Notes under the pieces: generated by a model
The model's input: the letters and a program-made list of their open reading frames with translations, nothing else
The model's database searches: none
Told to the model about the DNA's origin: nothing
Made by a program: the position numbers and the translations under genes
Part shown: one piece after another, positions 34,386 through 42,259 of the stretch
Numbering within the stretch: the stretch's first letter is position 1
How the letters are laid out: each line of letters starts with the position of its first letter
Assembly: GCF_010548375.1 (NCBI RefSeq)
Contig: NZ_JAAGLY010000009.1
Span: forward strand, 278,794 to 342,793
DNA: 64,000 bases
Source: Streptomyces sp. SID13726
GTDB lineage: Bacteria; Actinomycetota; Actinomycetes; Streptomycetales; Streptomycetaceae
Direction of reading: 5' to 3'

Positions 34386-35293
34386 GCAACCCCACGCGGA
34401 AGCACACCGCGCTCCCCAAAGCCCAGATCCTCATCGAGGCGCTGCCCTGGCTGGTCCGCCACAACGGCAAAACCGTCGTCATCAAGTTCGGCGGCAACGC
34501 CATGATCGACGAGGACCTGAAGGCCGCCTTCGCGCAGGACGTCGTCTTCCTGCACCACGCCGGCCTCAAGCCGGTCGTCGTGCACGGCGGCGGCCCGCAG
34601 ATCAGCGCCGCCCTCGACAAGCACGGCATCGTCAGCGAGTTCAAGGCCGGCCTGCGCGTCACCACCGAGGACGCCATGGACGTCGTACGGATGGTGCTCG
34701 CCGGGCAGGTGCAGCGTGAGCTGGTCAATCTGCTCAACGAACACGGGCCGCTCGCCGTCGGGTTGACCGGCGAGGACGCCCACACCATCACCGCCACCAA
34801 GCACCAGCCCGAGATCGACGGGGAGTTGGTCGACATCGGGCGGGTGGGCGAGATCACCGCGATCGACACGGGCGCGATCGAGGCACTGCTCGCCGACGGC
34901 CGTATCCCGGTCGTCTCGTCGATCGCCCGTAGCCAGGACGACGGACATGTCTACAACGTCAATGCTGATACGGCGGCTGCGGCACTCGCTGCTGCGCTGG
35001 GAGCGGAGACTCTCATGGTCCTCACGGACGTCGAGGGTCTCTATGAGGACTGGCCGCACAGCGACGAGGTGATCAGCCGCCTCACGGCTTCCCAACTGGA
35101 GAAGCTGCTGCCGGAGTTGAGCTCCGGCATGGTCCCGAAGATGGAGGGCTGTCTGCACGCCGTGCGCAACGGCGTGACCACGGCCAGGGTCATCGACGGG
35201 CGGGTCCAGCACTCGATCCTGCTGGAGATCTTCACCGACGAAGGCATCGGCACGATGGTCGTGCCCGACGGGCAGGAGGGGGCCGCGAAGTGA
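34382..35293 (+). CDS. argB: Acetylglutamate kinase
   Basis: A 303-residue amino-acid kinase phosphorylating N-acetylglutamate. ATP/phosphate loop motifs VVIKFGGNAM and VVVHGGGPQI, substrate-binding GLRVTTEDAMDVVRMVLAG, and NVNADTAAAALAAAL are intact. The N-terminal extension (KHTALPKAQILIEALPWL) is the kind seen in arginine-feedback-inhibited forms, so allosteric control by arginine is likely. Coupled both upstream and downstream by 4-bp overlaps. Confidence 0.97.
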   Translation: MSNPTRKHTALPKAQILIEALPWLVRHNGKTVVIKFGGNAMIDEDLKAAFAQDVVFLHHAGLKPVVVHGGGPQISAALDKHGIVSEFKAGLRVTTEDAMDVVRMVLAGQVQRELVNLLNEHGPLAVGLTGEDAHTITATKHQPEIDGELVDIGRVGEITAIDTGAIEALLADGRIPVVSSIARSQDDGHVYNVNADTAAAALAAALGAETLMVLTDVEGLYEDWPHSDEVISRLTASQLEKLLPELSSGMVPKMEGCLHAVRNGVTTARVIDGRVQHSILLEIFTDEGIGTMVVPDGQEGAAK

Positions 35294-36477
35294 CGGACAA
35301 TCAGGAGCTGACCCAGCGGTGGCAGGGCTCGCTCATGAACAACTACGGCACCCCTCGGCTGCCGCTCGTCCGCGGCGAGGGCCTCAAGGTCTGGGACAGC
35401 GAGGGCAGGCAGTACCTCGACTTCGTCGGCGGCATCGCCACCAACGCGCTCGGCCACGCCCACCCGGCGATCGTCGAGGCCGTCAGCAAGCAGATCGCGT
35501 CCCTCGGGCACATCTCCAACTTCTTCATGGCGGAGCCGACCGTCACCCTCGCCGAACGGCTCCTGGAGCTGTTCGGCCGGGACGGCAAGGTCTTCTTCTG
35601 CAACTCCGGCGCCGAGGCCAACGAGGCCGCCTTCAAGATCGGCCGGCTGACCGGGCGCACCCACATGGTCGCCACCGAGGGCGGCTTCCACGGCCGGACC
35701 ATGGGCGCCCTCGCGCTCACCGGCCAGCCCGGCAAGCAGACACCCTTCCTGCCGCTGCCCGGTGACGTGACGCATGTGCCGTACGGCGACGCGCAGGCAC
35801 TGGCCGCCGCGGTCACCGAGGAGACCGCACTGGTCGTCATCGAGCCCGTGCAGGGCGAGAACGGCGTCGTGGTCCCGCCCGCCGGCTACCTCAAGGCGGC
35901 CCGGGCGATCACCGCGGCCACCGGGGCGCTGCTGGTCCTCGACGAGGTGCAGACCGGCATCGGCCGGACCGGGCAGTGGTTCGCCTACCAGGCCAGCGAG
36001 GGCGTCCTGCCGGACGTCGTCACCCTCGCCAAGCAGCTCGGCGGCGGACTGCCGCTCGGCGCGACCGTCGCGTTCGGCCGGGCCGCGGACCTGCTCCAGC
36101 CGGGACACCACGGGACGACCTTCGGCGGGAACCCGGTCGCGTGCGCCGCGGGACTCGCCGTCCTGGACACCATCGCGAGCGACGGGTTGCTGGAGAACGT
36201 CAAGCAGCAGAGCGAGAGGCTGCGGGACGGAATCGAGTCCTTGGGCAACCCCTTGATCTCGCATGTCCGGGGTGCCGGGCTCCTCCTGGGTATCGTGCTC
36301 ACCGAGCCGCTCGCGCCGAAGGTGCAGCAGGCGGCTCAGGACGCCGGTTTCCTGGTGAACGCGCCCGCCCCCGATGTCGTACGGCTGATGCCGCCGCTGA
36401 ATCTCGGCGACGACGAAGTGGACGCGCTTGTTCAGGCTCTCCCCGGCATCCTGGGTGCCGCCGAGGGAGACGGATGA
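35290..36477 (+). CDS. argD: Acetylornithine aminotransferase
   Basis: A 395-residue class III PLP aminotransferase making N-acetylornithine. PLP lysine K248 in TLAKQLGGG; VLDEVQTGIGRTG holds the pyridine-binding Asp; FCNSGAEANEAAFK binds phosphate. GTG 35290 overlaps the argB TGA. It may also act as succinyl-diaminopimelate aminotransferase, as in other bacteria. ArgR follows 19 bp later, in the same transcript. Confidence 0.96.
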   Translation: MTDNQELTQRWQGSLMNNYGTPRLPLVRGEGLKVWDSEGRQYLDFVGGIATNALGHAHPAIVEAVSKQIASLGHISNFFMAEPTVTLAERLLELFGRDGKVFFCNSGAEANEAAFKIGRLTGRTHMVATEGGFHGRTMGALALTGQPGKQTPFLPLPGDVTHVPYGDAQALAAAVTEETALVVIEPVQGENGVVVPPAGYLKAARAITAATGALLVLDEVQTGIGRTGQWFAYQASEGVLPDVVTLAKQLGGGLPLGATVAFGRAADLLQPGHHGTTFGGNPVACAAGLAVLDTIASDGLLENVKQQSERLRDGIESLGNPLISHVRGAGLLLGIVLTEPLAPKVQQAAQDAGFLVNAPAPDVVRLMPPLNLGDDEVDALVQALPGILGAAEGDG

Positions 36478-36496
36478 TCCGGAGATTGAGACGACG

Positions 36497-37042
36497 ATGA
36501 GTCATGCGCAGGATCACGAGCACAACGGGGGCGCGGGGCCTGCCGTGCCGCAGACGCGGACCGCGCGGCACCGGCGGATCGTGGACATCCTCAACCGGCA
36601 ACCGGTGCGGTCGCAGAGCCAGTTGGCGAAGCTGCTGTCCGACGACGGGCTGAGTGTCACGCAGGCGACGCTGTCCCGGGACCTCGACGAGCTGAACGCG
36701 GTGAAGATCCGCAACACCGACGGCGATCTGATCTACGCGGTGCCCAGTGAGGGGGGATTCCGTACTCCCCGGGCGCCGTTGGGCGAGTCGGCGAAGGAGG
36801 AGCGGATGCGGCGGCTCTCTCAGGAGCTGCTGATCTCCGCGGAGGCTTCGGCGAATCTCGTGGTCCTGCGTACGCCTCCGGGGGCGGCTCAGTTCCTCGC
36901 GTCGGCGATCGACCAGGCTGAACTGCACGACATTCTCGGGACGATCGCCGGTGACGACACGCTGATGCTGATCAGCCGGAACCCGACCGGGGGGCAGGCG
37001 CTGGCCGAGCACTTGTTGCGGTTGGCTCAGAACGGGCACTGA
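36497..37042 (+). CDS. argR: Arginine repressor ArgR
   Basis: A 181-residue hexameric repressor. A His-rich disordered N terminus (~1-20) precedes the winged helix (~22-90, RIVDILNRQPVRSQSQLAKLL, SVTQATLSRDLDEL), and a C-terminal arginine-binding oligomerisation domain with DILGTIAGDDTLMLISRN, where the DD pair contacts arginine. It should bind the operators at 32120-32144 and 42203-42227 in the presence of arginine. ATG 36497 follows GGAGATTGAGACGACG. Being cotranscribed with argCJBD, it is autoregulated. Confidence 0.96.
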   Translation: MSHAQDHEHNGGAGPAVPQTRTARHRRIVDILNRQPVRSQSQLAKLLSDDGLSVTQATLSRDLDELNAVKIRNTDGDLIYAVPSEGGFRTPRAPLGESAKEERMRRLSQELLISAEASANLVVLRTPPGAAQFLASAIDQAELHDILGTIAGDDTLMLISRNPTGGQALAEHLLRLAQNGH

Positions 37043-37070
37043 GGGCCGTGTGCGGGTGCGGGCCCGTGGG

Positions 37071-37122
37071 GGCTTGTCGCGCCCACGCGGCGGAGCCGCA
37101 CATCGATACGGCCCCGCGCCCC
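37071..37122 (-). repeat. Dispersed hairpin repeat, copy 2 (long form)
   Basis: On the minus strand it starts GGGGCGCGGGG and ends GCGCGACAAGCC, like the other copies, but has ~25 extra bases in the loop (including GTATCGATGTGCGGC). It fills the convergent gap between argR and apbE, where it could terminate both. Confidence 0.7.
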
Positions 37123-37131
37123 TGAAGACCC

Positions 37132-37932
37132 TTACCCCAACCTGGCTGCCAAGCCCCCTGTGCACCTGACCTCGTCGCCCGCCGTGATCAGCAGTGCCTC
37201 CACGTCCGGCAGGCTCTCCAGCCAGGCCAAGCCCTCCCGCGAACCCATCGCGAAGGCCGCCGTCGCCCAGCAGTCGGCCCAGGTGATGGTCGGAGCCACC
37301 ACCGTTACCGCCACCAGGTCCGTCACCGCGGAGCGGCCCGTGCGGGGGTCCACGATGTGGGCGCCCCGCTCGGCCGAGCCCGATGTGGCCACCGCCAGTT
37401 CCGACGCGCCCGGGGCGGAGACCACCGCCGCCAGGCCGCCGGGGCGCAGGGGGTCCGAGACGCCGACGCGCCAAGGGCGTTCGGGGCCCGGTACGCCCAG
37501 CAGTTGGACGTCTCCGCCGCCGTTGACGCTCACTCCCGTGGCGCCCGACTCAGCCATCCGACGGGCCGCACGTTCCACGGCCCAGCCCTTGACGATGCCC
37601 GTGGGGTCGAGGCGGCCCTCGTAGCGCAGGCTGAACCAGCCGTCGCTCAAGTGCTCGGCCTCGGCGCCCAGTTCGAGGACCTCGGCGACCTCGGGGTCGC
37701 AGTCGGCGACCGTCAGTTCGCCGCGGGCCAGGCGGGAGACCTGGCTGTCGTCGCGGTAGGTGCTGAACACCTCGTTCACGCGGTGCAGTCCTGCCACCGC
37801 CTCCCGCAGTGCCGTCTGAACGGCAATGGGTTCCCCGCCGCGGACGTCGAAGGAGAAGACTGTCCCCATGACCTCCTCCGCGTGACGTACCGCGGCGGGA
37901 GCTTGTGCCGGCTCGGCCACCGTGTCAGCCAC
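37132..37932 (-). CDS. apbE: FAD:protein FMN transferase
   Basis: A 266-residue flavin transferase. MGTVFSFDVRGG, STYRDDSQVSRLARGE, FSLRYEGRLDPTGIVKGWAVERA, NGGGDVQLLG and WADCWATAAFAMG (Mg2+ site) are ApbE hallmarks. It attaches FMN from FAD to Thr/Ser in D-x-x-S/T-G-A-T motifs; the adjacent gene encodes a target with two such motifs. GTG 37932 overlaps the upstream stop by 8 bp, so coupling is likely. No signal peptide is evident, so attachment could precede export. Confidence 0.92.
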   Translation of the reverse strand: MADTVAEPAQAPAAVRHAEEVMGTVFSFDVRGGEPIAVQTALREAVAGLHRVNEVFSTYRDDSQVSRLARGELTVADCDPEVAEVLELGAEAEHLSDGWFSLRYEGRLDPTGIVKGWAVERAARRMAESGATGVSVNGGGDVQLLGVPGPERPWRVGVSDPLRPGGLAAVVSAPGASELAVATSGSAERGAHIVDPRTGRSAVTDLVAVTVVAPTITWADCWATAAFAMGSREGLAWLESLPDVEALLITAGDEVRCTGGLAARLG

Positions 37933-38722
37933 CGGCCTGGTCCAGCGCGGACTGGAGCGACTTCTTGTAGCCCTCGCTGGTGTAGGTGGCCCCGGACACC
38001 GAGTCGATGTCCGCGCTGCCGGCCGCCACGGCCTCCTGGTTGAGCTTCGGGACGGACAGCGCCGTCTTCTGGTCGCTGGTCCCGCCCTTCGGCGCCTGGA
38101 CCGCCTCGGCCTTGGTGATCTTGCCGCCGGCGACTGTGATCCGGACCTGGACCGGGCCGTACTGGGTCTGCGAGACCGCGCCGGTGACCGTCTTGGCCGC
38201 CGCCGCGCCACCGCCACCGCCGCCGCCCGCCGTCTGGGAGGGCTGCGCCGACGGCTGTGCCTGGGAGGCCGCCTCGTTCGCCTTGTCGATCGCCGACTGG
38301 AGCGACTTCTTGTAGCCCTCGCTGGTGTAGGTCGCCCCGGACACCGAGTCGATCTGCGGGCTCTGCTTGGTGACCACGGCCTGGTTGAGCTTCGGGACGG
38401 AGAGCGCGGTCTTCGCGTCGCTCTCGCCGCCCTTGGGCGCCTGGACCGCCTCGGACTTGGTGATCTGGTTGCCGCTGACGGTGATCCGGACCTGGACGGG
38501 GCCGTACTGGGTCTGGACCACGTCCCCGGTGACCGTGCCGCCGGCGGCCGCCCCGGTGCCGCCCTGGGCCGACTCCTGTGCCGCCGCGGTCTGTTGGGGG
38601 ATGCCGCCCGCCTGGGCGGACGCCGGGTCCGAGGAGGGCTTCAGCGACAGGATCAGCACGACACCGGAGACGGTGGCGGCGGTCGCGAGCACGACTCGAC
38701 GGACGGGGTGAGACTTCCTCAT
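37925..38722 (-). CDS. Exported protein with two tandem FMN-binding domains
   Basis: A 265-residue protein with an N-terminal TM/signal anchor (~8-27) and two FMN_bind domains (~63-147 and ~178-262), each ending with DSVSGATYTSEGYKKSLQSA; the flavinylated Thr would be T131 and T246. The domains are very similar (QTQYGPVQVRITV in both) and are joined by a Gln/Pro/Gly linker. It likely carries two covalent FMN outside the membrane and passes electrons. ATG 38722 has GGAG upstream; GTG 38755 overlapping the ferric-reductase stop is the alternative. Confidence 0.9.
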   Translation of the reverse strand: MRKSHPVRRVVLATAATVSGVVLILSLKPSSDPASAQAGGIPQQTAAAQESAQGGTGAAAGGTVTGDVVQTQYGPVQVRITVSGNQITKSEAVQAPKGGESDAKTALSVPKLNQAVVTKQSPQIDSVSGATYTSEGYKKSLQSAIDKANEAASQAQPSAQPSQTAGGGGGGGAAAAKTVTGAVSQTQYGPVQVRITVAGGKITKAEAVQAPKGGTSDQKTALSVPKLNQEAVAAGSADIDSVSGATYTSEGYKKSLQSALDQAGG

Positions 38723-38751
38723 CGCTTCAACAGCTCCTGAATTCCCGTCGC

Positions 38752-40134
38752 TCACATCTCGAACGACTCGTGATGGATGCGGCGGGCGGGCACACCCGCG
38801 CCGCGCAGTGCTTCGTACACGGACTGCGCGAAGCCGTTGGGCCCGCACATGAACACGTCGTGCTTGTCGATGTCGGGGAGCTTGCGCTGGAGGGACTCCG
38901 CGGAGATGTCCGGGCGCTCCCCGTCCGGGCTGTTGACCGCGTACATCAACCGGGCGCCGCGCTCGTCCGCGATGGCGGCGAGCTCGTCCCACAGGGCCAG
39001 GTCCTGGGTGGTGTTGGCCCGGTACAGCAGCGTGATGTCACCAGCCGCGCCCGGCAGGGTCTCGAACAGGGCGCGCATCGGCGTGATGCCGACACCGCCG
39101 GCCACCAGCAGCACCTTGCCGCGGCTGCGGCGCTGGGCGGTCAGGGCGCCGTACGGCCCCTCGGCCCACACCTTGGTGCCGGGCACCAGCTCGCGCAGCC
39201 GTTCGCTGTGGTCGCCGATCGCCTTCACCGTGATCCGCAGCATGCCCGGTCGGGGCGCCGCGGACAGCGAGTACGGGTGGGAGGAGAACCGCATGCCGGG
39301 CGCGAGGAACCGCCAGCGGAAGAACTGGCCCGCCTCCGCGCCCATCCGGTGCAGCTTGCGCCCGCCGATCAGCACGGACACCACGCCCGGCGTCTCCTCG
39401 ACGACCGCCTCGACATACATCCGGTGACGCAGGTTCAGCCGGATCGGGGTGAGGATCCGGTACCAGACCACCAGCGCGGTGACCGTGCCGTACAGCCCGT
39501 ACCAGACGGTCTTGGCGACCGGCTCGACCGCGAAGTCGTTGCCGGTGGTCAGCTGGTGCCAGAAGGTCAGGAAGACCGCCGCGTACGTCAGAAGATGCAC
39601 GTGGTACCAGGTGTCGTACGGAATCCGCTTCCGTACTCCGCCGATCGACATCAGCCCGATGAGGAACAGCAGACCGGTGCCGATGGCCGCCTTGCCCATG
39701 TCCGGCAGCTGGTTGATGGAGTCCATCGTCTGCTGGACGATGTCGCCGAGCCCCTTGCCGGCCTGGAGGGCGTAGCCCCACATGATCAGGAAGACGTGGG
39801 CGACGACCAGGCAGAGCGTGTAGCGACCGGTCATCGCGTGCCAGCGGGCCACCCGGTCCGAGCCCACCCGGCGTTCCAGCGCGGGCACCCGGGCCATCTG
39901 GAGCACCACGAGCGCCATCAGATACCCCGCCAGCAGACCGGTGATCCGGCCGGCGTTGAGGATCTTGCTGTTGTCGTCGGCCACGGACGGCGTGTTGTGC
40001 CACCACAGCCACAGCACACCGGCCGCGCCCGCCCATACGGCGAGCAGCAGGACGGTCGCCGGGGAACGGCGCGGGCGGATGCGGCGCATCGTCTGGCGGC
40101 GGGCGGCGCGCCCGCTTGCGAGCGTGGTGGTCAC
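38752..40134 (-). CDS. Ferric-reductase-like flavocytochrome b with ferredoxin-reductase domain
   Basis: A 460-residue protein. Six TM segments (~28-230) contain haem-binding His pairs (RWHAMTGRYTLCLVVAHVF, WYHVHLLTYAAVFLTFWHQ). The cytosolic half is FAD/NAD(P)-binding: FSSHPYSLSAAP for FAD, GGVGITPMRALFE and CMCGPNGFAQS-like FMCGPNGFAQS for NAD(P)H. It would move electrons from NAD(P)H across the membrane, here to the flavinylated neighbour. GTG 40134 has a strong GGAGGAAAC site. First gene of a three-gene operon with the FMN protein and apbE. Confidence 0.92.
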   Translation of the reverse strand: MTTTLASGRAARRQTMRRIRPRRSPATVLLLAVWAGAAGVLWLWWHNTPSVADDNSKILNAGRITGLLAGYLMALVVLQMARVPALERRVGSDRVARWHAMTGRYTLCLVVAHVFLIMWGYALQAGKGLGDIVQQTMDSINQLPDMGKAAIGTGLLFLIGLMSIGGVRKRIPYDTWYHVHLLTYAAVFLTFWHQLTTGNDFAVEPVAKTVWYGLYGTVTALVVWYRILTPIRLNLRHRMYVEAVVEETPGVVSVLIGGRKLHRMGAEAGQFFRWRFLAPGMRFSSHPYSLSAAPRPGMLRITVKAIGDHSERLRELVPGTKVWAEGPYGALTAQRRSRGKVLLVAGGVGITPMRALFETLPGAAGDITLLYRANTTQDLALWDELAAIADERGARLMYAVNSPDGERPDISAESLQRKLPDIDKHDVFMCGPNGFAQSVYEALRGAGVPARRIHHESFEM

Positions 40135-40228
40135 GTTTCCTCCGGGGACGGGGGCAAGGGGGGTGGCGTGGTCCCTTGGCCCTCAGATACGTGCCGCGAC
40201 GCTCCTGTGTTCAGCCGCCTCCGGAGGC

Positions 40229-40960
40229 TCAGTAGCGCGTGATCGCCGTACGTCCGCCGGTGGTGCCGATCGCGATGTGCGGAGTCCGGCCGGGATCGGC
40301 CCACTTGACGATCCGCCGCATCGCGTCCACCGGCACCGACACACAGCCGGCGGTGGCACCCCGACCGTTGACGTGCAGGAAGATCCCGGCCCCGCGCTCG
40401 CGCACGGGCCGTTCGTAGTTGAACCCGACGACGAGCGCGTACGCGTACTGCGCCCGGTAGGTCACCAGGTGCTCCGCCTGCGCGGCCCGGCAGTGCGCGG
40501 GACGCGGCTCGACCCAACGGTTGTAGGACCGCGAGTCGTTGTCCTGGCACCACCACGAACTCCGCCGCACCGCACGGTACTTGTACGAGGTGCCGCCCGG
40601 GGCCGCCTTGATGCCGAAGGCGTACGGCAGCCCGTACAGCCCGGTGGGTGTCGTACTGGTCCCCTGCTTCCGCGAGGCCCCCTCGACCAGCCCCTTCGCC
40701 CCGAACCTGGCGGCGACGGAACCGGCCTCGACCCAGCGCCCGTCCCTGAGGTCCCACCAAGTGACGGTGCCCGAGGTCGAGTCGGTCCGCGGAGCCACGG
40801 CGGTGATCAGCTGGCCGCCGCCCCCGGTGTCGGCCATCCGGGCGGGCAGGGGCGCCTCGGCGGCGGGCGCGGCACCGGCCACCAGGGGCACGGTCATGTG
40901 TGGCGCGGTCACGAGCGGCGCGGTCACGAGAACGGCCGCAACGGCGGAGCGCATGCGCAT
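40229..40960 (-). CDS. L,D-transpeptidase-like (YkuD) secreted protein
   Basis: A 243-residue exported protein. Signal peptide ~1-30 (AVAAVLVTAPLVT), then a YkuD-type catalytic domain with H196 (FLHVNGRG) and C206 (TAGCVSVP), matching the HX~10GCxx pattern of L,D-transpeptidases. PTGLYGLPYAFGIK is the conserved strand before the site. These enzymes form 3-3 peptidoglycan cross-links or attach proteins. ATG 40960 is chosen so that the signal peptide is terminal; a second ATG lies two codons on. Confidence 0.82.
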   Translation of the reverse strand: MRMRSAVAAVLVTAPLVTAPHMTVPLVAGAAPAAEAPLPARMADTGGGGQLITAVAPRTDSTSGTVTWWDLRDGRWVEAGSVAARFGAKGLVEGASRKQGTSTTPTGLYGLPYAFGIKAAPGGTSYKYRAVRRSSWWCQDNDSRSYNRWVEPRPAHCRAAQAEHLVTYRAQYAYALVVGFNYERPVRERGAGIFLHVNGRGATAGCVSVPVDAMRRIVKWADPGRTPHIAIGTTGGRTAITRY

Positions 40961-41081
40961 GGCTCTGACCGTAGACGGACCCGGCGACGACGGCAGCCCG
41001 AACGGTCCGTCCGGGCTCGTGGCGATCGACGCAGAGGGTGTGAGGAAGGGGGGCCGTGCCTCGCTCTGCGAGGGCACGCCC

Positions 41082-41118
41082 GTGGCCGCCCCGGCCGGCG
41101 CTCACACGGGGCGGCCAC
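41082..41118 (-). terminator. Terminator between the duplicated-domain and YkuD genes
   Basis: GTGGCCGCCCC (41082-41092) pairs perfectly with GGGGCGGCCAC (41108-41118), an 11-bp stem just 14 bp beyond the minus-strand stop at 41132. Confidence 0.75.
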
Positions 41119-41131
41119 AGCGCCTGTCACG

Positions 41132-42061
41132 TCACTGGGTGAGCGTGCAGGCGGCCAGGGAGTCGAGGCCCTGCGGCTTCTCCGCGGTACGGCCGATGGA
41201 GATGGCGATGCGGTCGATGGTCGACTTCCGCTTGTCGGCCAGCGGGCCGAGGATCGCGTTCTGGACGAAGTTCGGGCCACCCTGGCCGACGGTGTCGACC
41301 AGTCGCTTGTTCGCCTCGGCGAGCTGGGTGTTCAGCAGGGCGAGGTTGCGGTCGACCTCCGCCTGGGCGGTGGCCGGGATCGCGGGCAGCTGCGAGGCGA
41401 CGTCCGGGCAGGAGATGGCTCCCGCACCGGTCGCCGCGCCCGCGTCGCCGGTGTCCCCGGCGTTCCCGGCGTTCCCGGTGTCCTCGGCGCCGGCCGCCTC
41501 GCTCGGCGTGGCCTCGGCACCGGCCTCAGCACCGGCCCCGGCTTCCGCACCGGCGTTCGCGCCCGCCTCTTCGCCCGCGCCCGCCTCCGCACCGGCGCCC
41601 GTGTCGGCCGCGCCGCCGGCGTTGAGGGTGCACGGCGCGAGGGCGTCCAGGCCCTGCGGCTTGTCGGCCGTGCGCCCGATCGCCGTGGCGATGCGGTTCA
41701 CGGTGGCGACCCGCTTGTCCTCCAGAGGGCCGAGGATGGCGTTCTGGACGAAGTTGGGTCCGCCCTGGCCGACGGTGTCGACGAGCCGCTTGTTGGCCTC
41801 GTCGATCTGGGTCTGGAGCAGGGTGAGGTTGCGGTCGACCTCGGCCTGGGCGGTGGCCGGGATCGCGGGGAGCTGCGAGGCCACGTCCGGGCAGGAGATG
41901 CTGCCGGGGTCGGCCAGCGTGCGGGCGTTGGTGGTGCTGCTCTTGCTGGTCTCCCCGGCGAGGGCGGTACCGGCCACGATGGCCCCGGTCAGTGCCACGG
42001 CGGCGGCGCCACCGATGATCGCCACGCGGCGCTTGTTGTACTTAGGAAGAGCCCTGGACAT
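41132..42061 (-). CDS. Secreted protein with two near-identical ~92-residue domains
   Basis: A 309-residue exported protein. TM/signal peptide ~13-35; repeat A ~55-146 and repeat B ~216-307, joined by a ~70-residue Ala/Gly/Glu linker. Each repeat starts ISCPDVASQLPAIPATAQAE and ends with a Cys near PQGLD, so each has one Cys pair (C57/C144 and C218/C305), probably disulphide-bonded outside the cell. VDTVGQGGPNFVQNAILGPL is identical in both. Family not recognised. Monocistronic, with the argH region divergent. Confidence 0.8.
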   Translation of the reverse strand: MSRALPKYNKRRVAIIGGAAAVALTGAIVAGTALAGETSKSSTTNARTLADPGSISCPDVASQLPAIPATAQAEVDRNLTLLQTQIDEANKRLVDTVGQGGPNFVQNAILGPLEDKRVATVNRIATAIGRTADKPQGLDALAPCTLNAGGAADTGAGAEAGAGEEAGANAGAEAGAGAEAGAEATPSEAAGAEDTGNAGNAGDTGDAGAATGAGAISCPDVASQLPAIPATAQAEVDRNLALLNTQLAEANKRLVDTVGQGGPNFVQNAILGPLADKRKSTIDRIAISIGRTAEKPQGLDSLAACTLTQ

Positions 42062-42191
42062 GCGGATGCCTCACTCGGGTTCGGGAGTGGTCTTCGTTGA
42101 CAAACGCGGCGCCTGCGTTCGGCGAGAGGTACGGGCAAGCGGTTTCCCGCGTTCAAAGGGAGCGCAAATTCTCCGTCTGCCGAAGCCCGAA

Positions 42192-42220
42192 TTGACGAAT
42201 CATGCAGAACTCTGCATAAT
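42192..42220 (+). promoter_or_regulatory. argH promoter
   Basis: TTGACG (42192-42197), 17-bp spacer, CATAAT (42215-42220). Transcription would start near 42227, leaving a leader of about 33 bases. The ArgR operator covers the spacer and -10. Confidence 0.8.
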
Positions 42221-42227
42221 CATGCAT
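42203..42227 (+). promoter_or_regulatory. ARG box (ArgR operator) of argH
   Basis: TGCA at 42203, 42213 and 42223, again at 10-bp steps: TGCAGAACTC-TGCATAATCA-TGCAT. It shares 5'-TGCATAA and the phasing with the argC operator although the surrounding bases differ, which supports one regulator for both. Confidence 0.8.
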
Positions 42228-42259
42228 AACCTGGAGTGCAGCGGTGAGGAGCAACGCAA

